NCBI GenBank assembly: GCA_023052935.1
Contig: CM041294.1
Coordinates: 102,332,116-102,396,115 of the forward strand
Reading direction: 5' to 3'
Source: Piezodorus guildinii
Lineage: Eukaryota; Arthropoda; Insecta; Hemiptera; Pentatomidae
Length of the DNA stretch: 64,000 bases
In this document: one piece after another, positions 12,798-22,006 of the stretch
How the letters are laid out: each line of letters begins with the position of its first letter
How positions within the stretch are numbered: the first letter of the stretch is position 1
The notes under the pieces: model-generated
What the model was told of the DNA's origin: nothing
What the model saw: the letters and a program-made list of their open reading frames with translations, nothing else
Database searches by the model: none
Made by a program: the position numbers and the translations under genes

Positions 12798-15700
12798 TTT
12801 ATTTATGTTCTATTTTATGTAATTTGACCATTATTATTATTTTCTGTATATATAGTATGAATGTGGTCTCTTATCAATATTATTATTGTTCATTTTGTAA
12901 CAAATTGTAATATATCTCAATAAAAATAATAAAAAAAAATAAAAAAGTTTTGTTTCGATTTATTAATGAATATTGAACCCGTAGGGGTTCAATTACCTGA
13001 TGTTGTTTTGTGAAAATAAAGAAGTTTCAAGACAAAAATGGTTACTACTCACTCCCTCTCCGCTGGGCTAGCATTTATTTAAATAAATTACTATATAACG
13101 TAAATAGAGACGTTACAGTACATTGAAAAAAAAAACAAATGTCCTGTGAATCCACCTTGAGAAAAAACTACCTGCAAGATATATATCAAGAAACTCTTGC
13201 AAAAATACGAGAAAATATCAAGGAGGTGCGGAATTCATTGATACTAAGGCCCAATCGACGTAGTTTTAACGTTGGATTAAGCATTTAGTTTCAAAATGTT
13301 TTCCTTAAAGTAATTGCTTTTGTATTTTTCATGTTTAAAATAATACCGTTTTTGTATTGTAATAATATAAATGAGAGTATAGACTGTTTTAGATGGCTAT
13401 TTAATGTTTACATATATCATTAATTTTACGTAATTATTTCTATATTTGTATTAAAATCAATACATACATATTTACATATTTGGCATTTTTAACTACATGA
13501 AAATTCTACTCCTAATAATAACCAATTTACTAAAAACTGATAAACTTCTTCAATATGGTATGATGGAAAGATTATATTGCTTTTACAATCCTATAATAAT
13601 AATTATTTTATTTTATTGTTCTTAGTAACAATAATTTTTAGGTTTTCAATGAGTTTAATTTTCATTATAATCTGTAAATTATATTTTACCTCCCCCTTTA
13701 ATTGAATAAGGCAGTTCTCCAAAAGCCCTCTGAAGGCATATTAGTGGCTTAACTTCTTCAAAATATTTCTTAACTGGAAGTTTATTGCCTGATATGCATG
13801 TCTTTCGCCATACCTGAAACAACAGTATGATAAACAAAAAACATGGTCTAAACGATAAAAACCATCTGATGTCTGGTTGATATAAAAAAAAGTAAGCTTT
13901 CCTTTATTAAAAGGATGTTGGTGTGTTCCTGTTTTAACTTTAGTTAATGGTGATAAAGTTGGCCTCAATAAAATGGTAATATTGTGTGATCCTTATTCAG
14001 AAGAAAAGGACAGTTGTTTTTTGTTCTTTGTGTATTGAGGACTCTCTGAGTAGAATGAGATAAAACTAAAAAAGATTAATGAATTTCTTCATACGATTCA
14101 TTTCCCGTCTCCTCATACCTTACTCTAGTAGTTTGCTCAAGGGTGGCTTTATCCCCGATTCCCGAAGAAAATAGCTTCTCAGCTCCTTTTTGTTCCAATC
14201 CCTAAGATCCAGTAAAACCTTCCTTCCTTCTTGACCTATTAACACCGTTCTATAGAGAGAGAGATACACGTTATTCATAAATAAACAAACAAAATGTAAT
14301 ACCTCAAATACAAGATTTCAATCTATTGATTATTATACTATCTTCTACGAAATTGCTTCCTTTATCATGCGTACTACCTTGTTTTGGAATTTCTTACCTA
14401 CTTTCTTTCATTAAGGTTCCTCCCTTGCCTCTTTCAAATACCATTTATTTTACCATTTTTCTCAATGATCAATCCTCATTACTTGAGACCGAATGTCCGT
14501 GCAGTAGAAAGCTGAAAAACGTGCTGTGATAACCACGAAACATGCGAAATCGTGCAGAAAAAATTTCGATCTATGTATTCGTTTTTAGAGTGTATAATAT
14601 TACTGTAATTATATAAGTTTTGTATTGCAAGTGTCATAGAATCGTGGATCTAAACCTCTCTAGAGATATCTGTTTGTATATGACGTTTGACTTATTTTAT
14701 GTATTTTAGGCACGACCACATCTTTTCTGCTTTGCCTGGACGGGGTTTTCCAAAAAAAAAAAAAAAAGTCCTAATTACCTGTTTTAGTTTACGGCCGGAA
14801 ACCGATTTTGTTTGTAAAATGTTGATAATTACCTGCTGACAATATCTCTTCTTTTCTTCAGCTTTTCCAATAGTTGTAGTTGTAATCCCTGGTTCATTCA
14901 TATTTGCCTAATTAGCTTCTTTATCAGCGACTTTACTTCCTGAAATACGAGAATTTGACAAAACACATAATAAAATGAAAATATATTTAAATTTACTCAC
15001 AGATTTATACAATTACTTAATACAATTATTTATTTTCTTCACGGAATTAAGCTTTTTATGTATCAGCAATTACCTTTAAAGAACATAATGGGTCGGACAT
15101 TCAGTGAAAGTATTTGGCATCCTTAGATTTAATAATTTAATTTTAATTAGTTGAAAAGCTTGGTATATTCCAAAAAATTCTTCTATAAATAAGTTCTTTA
15201 TCTTGGAGCAAAATTAAAAGTATTATTATAATAAATCACATAGTTACGATTGTGTTACTTGAGGAAAAATAAATAATAATAATAACGCAACTTCTTATTT
15301 TTAACCATTTTCTTACCCGCTTGAAAAACGTTAATGCAGACCGTTTTCATGAATCTTTAATTTTGATTAAATTAAAAACATTAACCATAAGAAAACATAA
15401 TAATATAGAAAATTATAAAAGATTTGTTTAGTAAAATATCAAAACCATGATCATGGACTAAGAGTAAAGATTATGCCCTTAAAATTTACAACCACTCTTG
15501 GTCCGTGAAATCTCATTATTCATCAAGATATTAAAAACAAAAATAGGAAAACTATTAAGAAGTCTTTATACGATTTATGACATTTGAAATATTAATATTG
15601 TTCGAATGACATTCATTAAAAAAAATAGAGAAAATTAATCTAAAAAAAAAAGTAAATATTTTTTCGCTTAGTTGCTTTTTTTCTTTAACCTTTCTATACT

Positions 15701-16138
15701 TCACTTTTTATTATTAAAACCTCCGTGTGAAATAGATATTATTACAGTAATATAGATTAATATAAATTTTTATTATTCTAAAATAAGATAAATATTGTAT
15801 TTCTTTATACCAAAGAATGATTAATATATCTGATCAAATTAATCAGAGTGGATGAACATTTTATAATTAATACTATCGACTTCTATCTGTTAGAAACAGA
15901 AGTCGAAGAAGGAAAAGGTTTTCGTGTAACCACTAAATAATTTATTTAAAGAATGTGGGGATGAAAACGGTTCAATAGCTGTTTGAAACATTTCTATACT
16001 TTATCATTTCGGTTTACTGAGGTTTTGTTCGTGGAATGTTTGAGACTATTTCGTATTTACCATTCCTAGCTCAAGTAAATTAAATGCTTCTAATAAACTA
16101 CAGAAGGTAAGTGTATCTTATCAAGGTATAAATATATA

Positions 16139-16216
<78 letters not shown>

Positions 16217-18169
16217 TTTACATATAAATATATAAAGTTTTATTATATAACAAGTATAAAACCATAAAAAAAAAGTATTACCAGCCAAAATAATTTTTTG
16301 TTATAGAAATACAAATCTATCATACCTGAAATGTAGATTAAGAGTCCATTATTTCAAGTTAAAAAATATTTTTTGTGTCATTTCACATAACGAACTAAAA
16401 GTGAAAGGCCGTTTATTTCATGCGATTAATGTATGCTGATAAGAGTGAAGGTGTCAGTTCAACAGTAATTACACGATATGTTGGTGTTTTTCAAACAAGA
16501 AAGTCGATAAATTAGCTTACTTTGTACCGTCCTCTGTCGATAAACTTAATTTCATTTCGCTTAGTAAAACCTATTCAGGATGTGTGGAAATATCCCTGCC
16601 ATCATCGATCTCTAAAGATTAGAAAATAATAACGAAGTAGGAATGCCAATCTAGTTTTAATAGAACTTCATTTTGAACTAATTTAGGATGATGTAGATCC
16701 ATTAGGTCTGTAATAATATGATATATAATAATATTTAGAATAGGAAAATATTTTATGCTGGGACTTAGTTCCATAACAAAACACGAATGTTACAAATAAA
16801 GATAGCATATCTGGCCAGAATAAATTAAACATATTGAATTATATACACATTTAATTATTTACATAGCTAAAGGAGGAAGATAAAGAACTTTATAAAATAA
16901 ATAAAAGATAATAAGATGTTAAAGACAACTAATTTTGGAAAAAACAAAGCCATGATATTCAGTCATAATGATTAAGTACTTTTATCAAAAATCAAATTTA
17001 ATATTTAGAATTAACAAGTTTCTGTTTGAGATAAAAGGTGTAATTTACAATGTTTAGCGGTAAAAAATAAATAAATAAAAGGGCGGTAGCCAGAAAAGAA
17101 AACTAAGAGCTTTAGTCATTCAAATCTTCTGACAAACAAATTTTCTATTAGCAAACACAATCAGGTGACGGCGTAGAAGCTTGCAATTCTTCTAAAGAAC
17201 ACGAAAAACTGTAAATGCAGTGGCGCAATGTTAACTGAATCTATTTACTTTCTGTTGTTCCAAACATAAAACCACAATACAAACCTATTGTTTGTTTTTT
17301 TTTCGTTGATGCATAAGAGACCCAATTAAGAAAAAAAAATCAATATATTTAAATAACTTACGTAATCAAAACCATTTACTTATTCTAGGGGTTATTAAAC
17401 GAATAAATATTCAACGAATTCATCCCTTCTCCTCATGTTAAAGTTTCAAAAGTCAAGGTGTTTCCGGGAAAATATGACGTAAATATATGGATTTATTTAT
17501 TAAATAAGATTTATAGCATTATATACTCAATTACAAAAAAAAAAAAATTGCTGACAAACACAAAAAAATATGTTTTTAATTATCCACATATCTTGTTATT
17601 TTACATACGCATAAACATAGACAAGTACAAGGATTATCTTTTCTTCACCTGAAGGAAGTTGTTTTTACTCATGAGGCTTTGAAAAGTGCAAAGAATAACT
17701 TGGAAAGAAGCTGGATGTACTAAGATAAATTAATTTAAGGAAATCTATTATTTTTGTATTTAGCTGCTTTTATATAATTTAATTTATTCACAAGTTCACA
17801 AGCATAAAGAATAATTATAGATGATATTTTTTGTCGGTTTGGACCAATTAAATAATTTATACAGAAGTATATGCATATAGGAACACCAAAACTGAAATTA
17901 AATAATATTTTTCGATCTGATGGATTGAATGCTGGAGGATATCATGCTTTTCATATAACACTTTTATGAGGTATCATTTATGTGATTTATCAAATACGAA
18001 TTTATTACTATATAAGCTGCTATGCTTATAAAAAAAAATGTGTATTTACCTTGTATGTCGTCTCTTGGTTCATCCTAGGAAGGTGACTGCCACCATACTG
18101 ACCATATAACCATCTAGCTAATATCGATCTGTTGTTACCAGAGTTGATGAACTCCACAAATCCGATAAT
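1644..18169 (-). CDS. Gustatory receptor 1 (CO2-receptor-like clade), 3' end outside window
   Basis: Seven-pass chemoreceptor of the insect GR family, expected in the dendritic membrane of sensory neurons. Exons on the minus strand, in order of translation: 18169-18050, 13813-13690, 6199-5946, 5832-5584, 1913-1644. All junctions are GT-AG and phases agree (0, 1, 0, 0). Together they encode about 339 residues. Exon 2 has KPLICLQRAFGELPYS, the N-terminal GR block. Exon 3 ends in WIDSRRFIHHVRRWQDFQ, exon 4 in LYELRAASRTLLRQLIS, and exon 5 carries SFGYTGLVMSIILFVTFVL and ends before a GAG/gtagta donor. The exon 3 donor (GTTGGA) is weak. No start codon lies in the first exon found; its upstream open stretch meets a stop, so another 5' exon is likely. 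Exons 6-8 with the TY....QF signature must lie left of position 1 or be lost. Introns hold a Gypsy fragment and a full Jockey-A. Confidence 0.75.
2070..3689. mobile_element. Terminal-inverted-repeat element split by a Jockey-B insertion
   Basis: CCTTTAACTGGTGA at 2070-2083 and GGTGAGGTGGGGTCT resuming at about 2820 together make the inverted complement of 3667-3689 (AGACCCCACCTCACCAG then TTAAAGG). The simplest reading is a DNA element of about 0.9 kb with a TIR of about 23 bp whose left TIR was interrupted by the Jockey-B insertion at 2091-2818, duplicating about 5-8 bp (GGTGA). The interior (2835-3665) has no recognisable transposase. It lies in the Gr-1 intron between exons 5 and 4. Confidence 0.6.
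2091..2818 (-). mobile_element. Jockey-B fragment: reverse transcriptase thumb region to poly(A)
   Basis: Minus-strand frame 2816-2367 reads KSHQITFTLRRK, YLGLHLDKRLTWNPHTRLKRQ, then TYGIELWGSTK and ILNAPYFVTNK. These are the post-catalytic RT and C-terminal blocks of a Jockey-clade ORF2. The last part of the protein is frameshifted (HIRSSPN instead of DLNIP). The 3' UTR ends at a 30-nt T run on the plus strand (2091-2120), which is the poly(A) tail. The fragment is 5'-truncated just after 2816 and inserted in the TIR of another element. Confidence 0.85.
3955..4115 (-). mobile_element. Jockey-A 3' UTR relic
   Basis: Read on the minus strand, this contains CTTGGATTCTGCTTTTTCCT, then a GGAAAAGC arm and GGGTTCC, followed by a TTGTATATAGGTATG block. 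It matches the 3' UTR of Jockey-A around 12550-12640 and 44260-44350, including the remains of the second UTR hairpin. No coding part is attached. Confidence 0.65.
4116..5583. other. Gr-1 intron sequence, no gene seen
   Basis: AT-rich DNA in the intron between Gr-1 exons 5 and 4. Apart from the short tandem repeat at 5286-5400 I see no coding potential, RNA gene or mobile element. The small open frame at 4645-4836 is low-complexity and unsupported. Confidence 0.5.
5286..5400. repeat. Imperfect tandem repeat of AAATGTACATTAAATATT
   Basis: Roughly four imperfect copies of an 18-bp unit, AAATGTACATTAAATATT, some degenerate. It is a small AT-rich minisatellite inside a Gr-1 intron. Confidence 0.7.
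6541..6618 (+). repeat. tRNA-like sequence (SINE head or tRNA pseudogene)
   Basis: The stretch has an A box, TGGCTGAGTGG, and a B box, GAGTTCGAATCCC, at tRNA-like spacing. The 5' GGGGAGC has no complementary 3' acceptor strand (the 3' side reads AATCCTGGCAAA), so it is not a functional tRNA. It differs from the head of the main SINE family in the window. It abuts the Gypsy integrase fragment. Confidence 0.55.
6625..7981 (+). pseudogene. Ty3/Gypsy retrotransposon pol fragment: integrase
   Basis: C-terminal part of a Gypsy polyprotein: the end of RNase H (ADAL), then integrase. The HHCC zinc-binding region runs from YHDDPTAGHMGMNKTKKR to CNTCQTMKP. The DDE core is visible as STDLMGPFP, YCDNDSQYTS and an IERVNRVLK block. 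A basic C-terminal domain with ARLEKG-like text follows. Integrase joins retroviral-type cDNA to host DNA. In-frame TAG stops at about 7007 and 7553 interrupt the frame, and the stretch 7556-7610 also looks damaged. Protease, RT and both LTRs are absent. It is a dead relic in the Gr-1 intron between exons 3 and 2, on the opposite strand to the gene. Confidence 0.85.
8155..8165 (+). repeat. Target-site duplication, left copy, of Jockey-A copy 1
   Basis: GTTTTGTTTCG here is repeated exactly at 12947-12957, directly after the poly(A)-like tail. This defines the ends of the element as 8166 and 12946. Confidence 0.85.
8501..9751 (+). pseudogene. Jockey-A copy 1 ORF1: Gag-like zinc-knuckle protein
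   Basis: RNA-binding protein thought to coat the element RNA in the cytoplasm. The start is the ATG of MSSKAS, since copy 2 begins MSSKAT at the matching place. A basic N-terminus (KRSRSSG...KQRPRR) is followed by FFTPNPFQIL, a helical region, and RALRVIIRNLHPSTPVEAIK, an RRM-like or PRE_C2HC block. Three CCHC knuckles begin at CHNCQAYGHTKSYC, CVKCGEQHKSVEC and CAHCLKDHPANYKGC. A conserved SFAHLLGGGN block and a proline-rich tail follow, ending KKP. Compared with copy 2, 11 residues are missing after VTNV, and a TAA at 9431-9433 stops the frame 106 codons early. The true ORF end abuts ORF2 (TAA immediately followed by ATG). Confidence 0.9.
9752..12423 (+). pseudogene. Jockey-A copy 1 ORF2: AP endonuclease and reverse transcriptase
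   Basis: Enzyme for target-primed reverse transcription: it nicks chromosomal DNA and copies the element RNA. The N-terminal exonuclease/endonuclease/phosphatase domain shows WNANGV, ALITETRL, a GADLNAKNQQW motif and DELSSDHSPL (catalytic SDH). RT blocks follow: KSPGYD, SSYRPISLLPILSKIFEKLL, HQFGFRPQHST, FLDIAQAFDRVWH, GVPQGSVLGP and FADDTAIL (catalytic Asp pair). The thumb (YLGFLLDKRLTWNP) and C-terminus (LKRQWPRDLL) end the protein. Usual length would be about 892 residues. A 7-nt deletion near 9938 (compared with copy 2) shifts the frame, so the first about 63 codons are separated from the rest; 10132-12423 is fully open. No RNase H domain is seen. Confidence 0.93.
12488..12594 (+). promoter_or_regulatory. 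Two RNA hairpins in the Jockey-A 3' UTR
   Basis: Hairpin 1 (12488-12548) nests three stems: CAGCGCC with GGCGCTG, TCAGCC with GGCTGA, and CACTGG with CCAGTG. Hairpin 2 (12565-12594) pairs GCTTTTTCCTCCAC with GTGGAGGGAAAAGC over an AA loop. Both recur in copy 3 (44196-44303) with paired base changes. Such structures could be recognised by the ORF2 protein for priming or affect export; that role is inference. Confidence 0.7.
12731..12795. repeat. (TA)n microsatellite in the Jockey-A 3' UTR
   Basis: About 30 units of alternating TA, likely grown after insertion, since copies 2 and 3 have no long TA tract at the same place. Confidence 0.95.
14290..14490 (+). pseudogene. Non-LTR retrotransposon ORF2 C-terminus relic
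   Basis: Translation gives SFIMRTTLFWNFLPTFF, then SSLASFKYHLFYHF. This follows the common C-terminal pattern of several LINE clades: S.. R...LWN.LP .... SL..FK..L..HL. It belongs to a different family from Jockey-A and Jockey-B and resembles the fragments at 45660, 60409 and 63715. No catalytic region is attached. It lies in a Gr-1 intron. Confidence 0.5.
14491..16130. other. Gr-1 intron 1, AT-rich, nothing recognised
   Basis: Low-complexity AT-rich intron sequence with poly(A)/(T) runs. I see no exon resembling the other GR genes and no mobile-element signature. Confidence 0.5.
16132..16213. repeat. (TA)n microsatellite
   Basis: About 40 alternating TA units interrupted once by TTATA near the 5' end. 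Confidence 0.95.
16760..17040 (-). mobile_element. Non-LTR 3' UTR relic, same family as 59910-60450
   Basis: GTTACAAATAAAGATAGCA, a TCTGGCCAGAATA block, ATTTACATA and the CAGTCATAATGATTAAGT...CAAATTTAA run occur in the same order at 59910-60450. There they lie downstream of an RT C-terminus on the minus strand. Only the tail remains here. Confidence 0.5.
17050..18049. other. Gr-1 intron 1, remainder
   Basis: AT-rich sequence between the retroelement tail and Gr-1 exon 1. The small frame at 17458-17652 is low-complexity. Nothing is supported here. Confidence 0.5.
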
Positions 18170-18235
18170 CTTTTTTAAATATTTAGTACAGCATTAGGGT
18201 ATAAATATTGCGGATAAAGGTATTAGAAATATATA

Positions 18236-18355
18236 AAGAAAGATAAGCAGATTTCAACCTACCCATACGTTTTCAGAGCACCTTATGTCAAAGAAAATTA
18301 TTTTCGTTTTTCCGTGTATACAGCAATCATAGAGATCATTCCGTATATGATCTAT
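18236..18355. repeat. Dispersed repeat, copy 1 of a direct pair
   Basis: AAGATAAGCAGATTTCAACC begins a segment of about 115 bp that recurs in the same orientation at 19390-19505 with about 85-90 percent identity by eye. Both contain TTTTCGTTTTTCCGT and AGCAATCATA. No coding capacity is apparent. Confidence 0.75.
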
Positions 18356-18356
18356 A

Positions 18357-18450
18357 AAAAATCTGGGGCGGGAAACACACAACTTTCACTTACCTCTGTT
18401 ATTAAAATCGATTAAAGAATTTTCAAATACAGAGTTATAGATGGAGTTGA
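18357..18450 (-). repeat. Dispersed repeat R, reversed copy
   Basis: On the minus strand this reads TGTATTTGAAAATTCTTTA, then CGATTTTAATAACAGAGGTAAGTG. The same block is at 42180-42235 on the plus strand, and its right half is at 44800-44850. All copies share the AACAGAGGTAAGTG / AACGGAGGTAAGTG core. The family is unknown. Confidence 0.6.
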
Positions 18451-19056
18451 GTAAAAATAATAAAGGATTAATTAAATTGAATTTCTATAGAAACTTGTGA
18501 TTTATTAAAAGGTATATTGAATTATTATCTTAAACAATCAGTTAATAATAATATATATTACTATTCTTATGTTAAAAAAAGTGTTAAAAAAAATATTTTG
18601 CAGTTTTTTCCTTTAGTTGAAAATCGAACTCTTTCAGCTAATACATTTACCTATTTTTTTTATCAATGATAACAAGACTATATGGTTATTTTTAAACTAT
18701 CCTCAGAATTAAAGGTTCTTTAGAGAAAGAACATTTAAAATATCAGCATTTAAGCCCCGTCAGACTATTTCAATCAGAATAAAATCTAAATGATGTTACA
18801 GCAACAGTAATATCACATTGATATAGCGAATTTATTTTAATTCGTTAGTGCCGTTTTTGAGTCAATCGCAAAAAGGTGCAAAATGCATATAATAAAGTAC
18901 CACTTCCGGTAAGTTAATTTTAGTGAAATAGCTGCTGTAACATCATAGGCATATATTTGTCTCAAATATGAAATCTCATTCTCGTTTTCGTGATTGACTT
19001 ACCACAAAAGCACACACACACCTTTTTGCGGAACTTTTTTAGACCCAGGGAACTAT

Positions 19057-19278
19057 TTATTTATTTAACGTCACTTTATGCTACTATGGCTAATCGGACG
19101 ATGCTACAGTGGGAGTCCTAAATTTTGCCTATCCAGGTTTTATTTGGATAGGGATCTTTAACGAGTACCTGACATCGCACAGGCTCGGGACCACCTTTTA
19201 ACGTCCCTTCGAAGGACGGCGTAACTAAGGATTTTTTACTCCCATTAAAAAATCCTAGGACCACCTGCGGATAGGACC
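19057..19278 (-). mobile_element. tRNA-derived SINE, reversed, head truncated
   Basis: Body and tail of the SINE family in reverse orientation, starting from its AAAT-rich 3' tail and ACGTCACTTTATG. It ends in the CCTAGGACCACCTGCGG region before the B box, so the Pol III promoter is missing. Direct repeats ACCCAGGGAACTAT at 19043-19056 and 19279-19292 are the target duplication. Confidence 0.85.
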
Positions 19279-19389
19279 ACCCAGGGAACTATAAATAAAA
19301 CGTGTATTTCTGTTGAAAACTGATATTCAAATATTTTCACGATCGCAGTACTTTTCCTTTTTATATATATAGGAAAGTAAAAGTAAAAA

Positions 19390-19505
19390 AAGATAAGCAG
19401 ATTTCAACCTGCCCATGCGTTTTCAAAACGCCTTAGGTTAAAGAAGCTTTATTTTCGTTTTTCCGTACATATAGCAATCATATAGTTCATTCCGCATATG
19501 ATATG
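19390..19505. repeat. Dispersed repeat, copy 2 of the direct pair
   Basis: Same segment as 18236-18355, including AAGATAAGCAGATTTCAACC and TTTTCGTTTTTCCGT, about 1.15 kb away in direct orientation. Confidence 0.75.
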
Positions 19506-20712
19506 AATTAATATATGAGATAAGTTAATTCAATTATTTCATATGAAAAAAGAAAACATTTTATAGCCTAATATACAGTATTAATAACCTCTGTAAAGAT
19601 CATATATAGATGTTTTCTTACATTCAAGGTATTTAAAAGTATTTTAAGCATTTTTCCTGTTTCCAAAGAAACCACTCCTACCTTACTTCCAATAATTCTA
19701 AATATTACAGAAGCTTATTTATTATTAAATTAATAAAAAAAGCTACATCAAGTTGTATATCAATATCTATGAATTGGTCTCAAGCGGTAAGGAAAGTCTA
19801 GATACCTCTAAATATTTTTACCATATTTAGGTGAAAATATAATAACTTAATTAATAAATCGATTATATTATACGTCTGAAATCGAAAGAGAAGGCGAAGT
19901 GAATAAGGAAATGAGGTAGAGATCAGAAGTTACATTTCGACTAGAGGATCTCTGTTTTTTTAATCGGTGTTTATGACAAATAAAAATGTATAGAAAATGA
20001 CATGAAATCTTGATTAACATGTGATTAATTAGTATTAATAATTTATTTGTGTAAAAATCGTACCATTTTTTATGTGTTAATTTCTTTATATTGTAGCTCA
20101 TATATGATTACATTTGAACGAAATTAGTGTGAAATCACGTATTTTTTAAAAATCATTTTCAATTCAAGATTTTAAGATTCAATAATATTTATTAGCTACA
20201 TAAGAAGATCTTATAATAAAGAGTAGAGTAAGGTATTTGTTTTATAAATCAATTGAACAAACCTTGCTGATGTCTGCTTTTACAATATAATTTTTTGGTG
20301 AAGTCGACCTTGCTATACACCTTAGATGAATAAAAAAGCCCATTATACCAACAATATAAATATTGCTTATACTTATTTGTACTTTAAACTTTAATAATAT
20401 ATTTCTTTTCAGGCTAAAAGTGTTTATTGTTAATGTTTAAAATACTTTTTCAACTCTTATTCACTAAAATAAACTGGTGTTCATCTCAATTGTTGATAAG
20501 AATTTTCACTAAAAATAAAAACACAAATCAGTGTGCTATTTAATATCCGAACAGCTGATGCGCTCGATGATAACAGTCATACGTTACTTCGTCTCTCAGA
20601 TTTTTGCTCTTTTCAGTAGGAATTCGCTTGAGTTCAGTCTGGAAAACATCACTAGACTTCAAGAAAACCACAGCAGTGAATATTGGAGAAATATCGATAT
20701 TTTCATCAAGTT

Positions 20713-22006
20713 ATGTCCTCAAAAGCTACAAGTAAAAGATCTAGATCTGCAGGTTCAAACTCGTCTCCTACGAAACAGAGACCTCGCCGTGAAAATAATA
20801 AAAAGATGATTCCACCAGCGACCGCTTCAGCTACCTCTTTAGGATCTGAACCACAGCCCAGAACACATCACAAGGAATGACTGATGAATCGCCGTTCTTT
20901 ACACCGAACCCATTTCAGATCCTCCAAAATCAAAATGAAAAAGAATCCATGGAATCTTCTCCTATACCCAGGGAACCACAACCTCCACCAATTTTTGTTA
21001 AAAATATTAAAAATTTTCAACTACTTTGTGCACATTTAAACAAATTAACCGATCCTAATAGTTATTCATGTATAAGTAGAACCAGTGATACTAAAATATC
21101 CCCGACTACCGCCGAAAGCTATAGAAAAATAGTAAAATATCTGAGTGAGACCAAAGCGATTTTCATACCTATCAGTTGCGCCAGGAGAGAGCTTTAAGGG
21201 TTGTAATTAGAAACCTACACCCTTCGACACCAGTGACAGCTATCAAAGAAGAACTGACGGAGATAGGCTATAAAGTGCGGCAAGTCACCAATGTCCTAAA
21301 AGATAAAATTCCAATGCCTCTATTCTTCGTGGACTTGGAACCATCAGCAGGAGTTGAAAAAGTTTACGACCTCAATAGATTGTACTATACTAGTGTAAGA
21401 GTTGAGAAACCTTACACTAAGAAAGAAATAGTGCAGTGCCATAATTGTCAGGCATATGGTCATACGAGAACTTACTGCCACCACACACCACGCTGTGTGA
21501 AATGCGGTGAGCAACATAAATCAGAAGAATGCACAAGATCAAGATCAACACCCGCTGTATGTGCTTTGTGCCTTGAGGACCACCCGGCTAACTACAAGGG
21601 ATGTCAAATCTACAAGAACCTCAAAAGCAGATACCAAAAACCTCAGAATCAGGATGAAACAGCTGAGCCGATCAGAAGCAGAAGACTACCTTCAAAAACA
21701 ATTGATTCCAATGTAACATTTGCCCATCTACTTGGAGGTGGGAACCATAACAAAGAGACCCTGCCGGAACAACGCATACTTCAAAATCCTGAACCCATTC
21801 CACAACCACATATTCCTCAAAATTTAACCAACCATCAAAAACCTCATCCGAATCAAATTTCTCATATTCCTCCTCCATCAAATGTCACAGACCTTACAAG
21901 TTTGATGACATCCTTCATCACTGAAATCAAATCCCTTGTTATGCCGCTAATATCACTACTTACTAATCTCGTATCAAATTTAATCCCATCCTTAAAAAAA
22001 CCTTAA
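20713..22006 (+). pseudogene. Jockey-A copy 2 ORF1
   Basis: Starts MSSKATSKRSRSAG and continues through the KQRPRR basic region, FFTPNPFQIL and RALRVVIRNLHPSTPV, to three CCHC knuckles (CHNCQAYGHTRTYC, CVKCGEQHKSEEC, CALCLEDHPANYKGC). It then has FAHLLGGGN and ends KKP directly before ORF2. It keeps the 11 residues missing in copy 1 after VTNV. Two frameshifts interrupt it: a 2-nt loss near 20868 and a 1-nt loss near 21153, both located by comparison with copy 1. Confidence 0.9.

Larger units (their letters stand above)
8166..12946 (+). mobile_element. Jockey-A copy 1, full-length non-LTR retrotransposon
   Basis: 4.78-kb element bounded by an 11-bp direct repeat. Layout: 5' UTR of about 335 nt, ORF1 (nucleic-acid-binding Gag-like protein), ORF2 (endonuclease plus reverse transcriptase), and a 3' UTR with two hairpins and a (TA)n tract, ending in AATAAAAATAATAAAA. 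The exact duplication and few lesions point to a recent insertion. It is not intact: ORF1 has a 33-nt deletion and one stop, and ORF2 has a 7-nt deletion, judged against copy 2. It sits in the Gr-1 intron between exons 3 and 2, antisense to the receptor. Confidence 0.92.

Noticed and set aside
19868..20101. Minus-strand ORF as an upstream exon of Gr-1
   Set aside because: Low-complexity composition, no match to GR N-termini, and no convincing splice partner.
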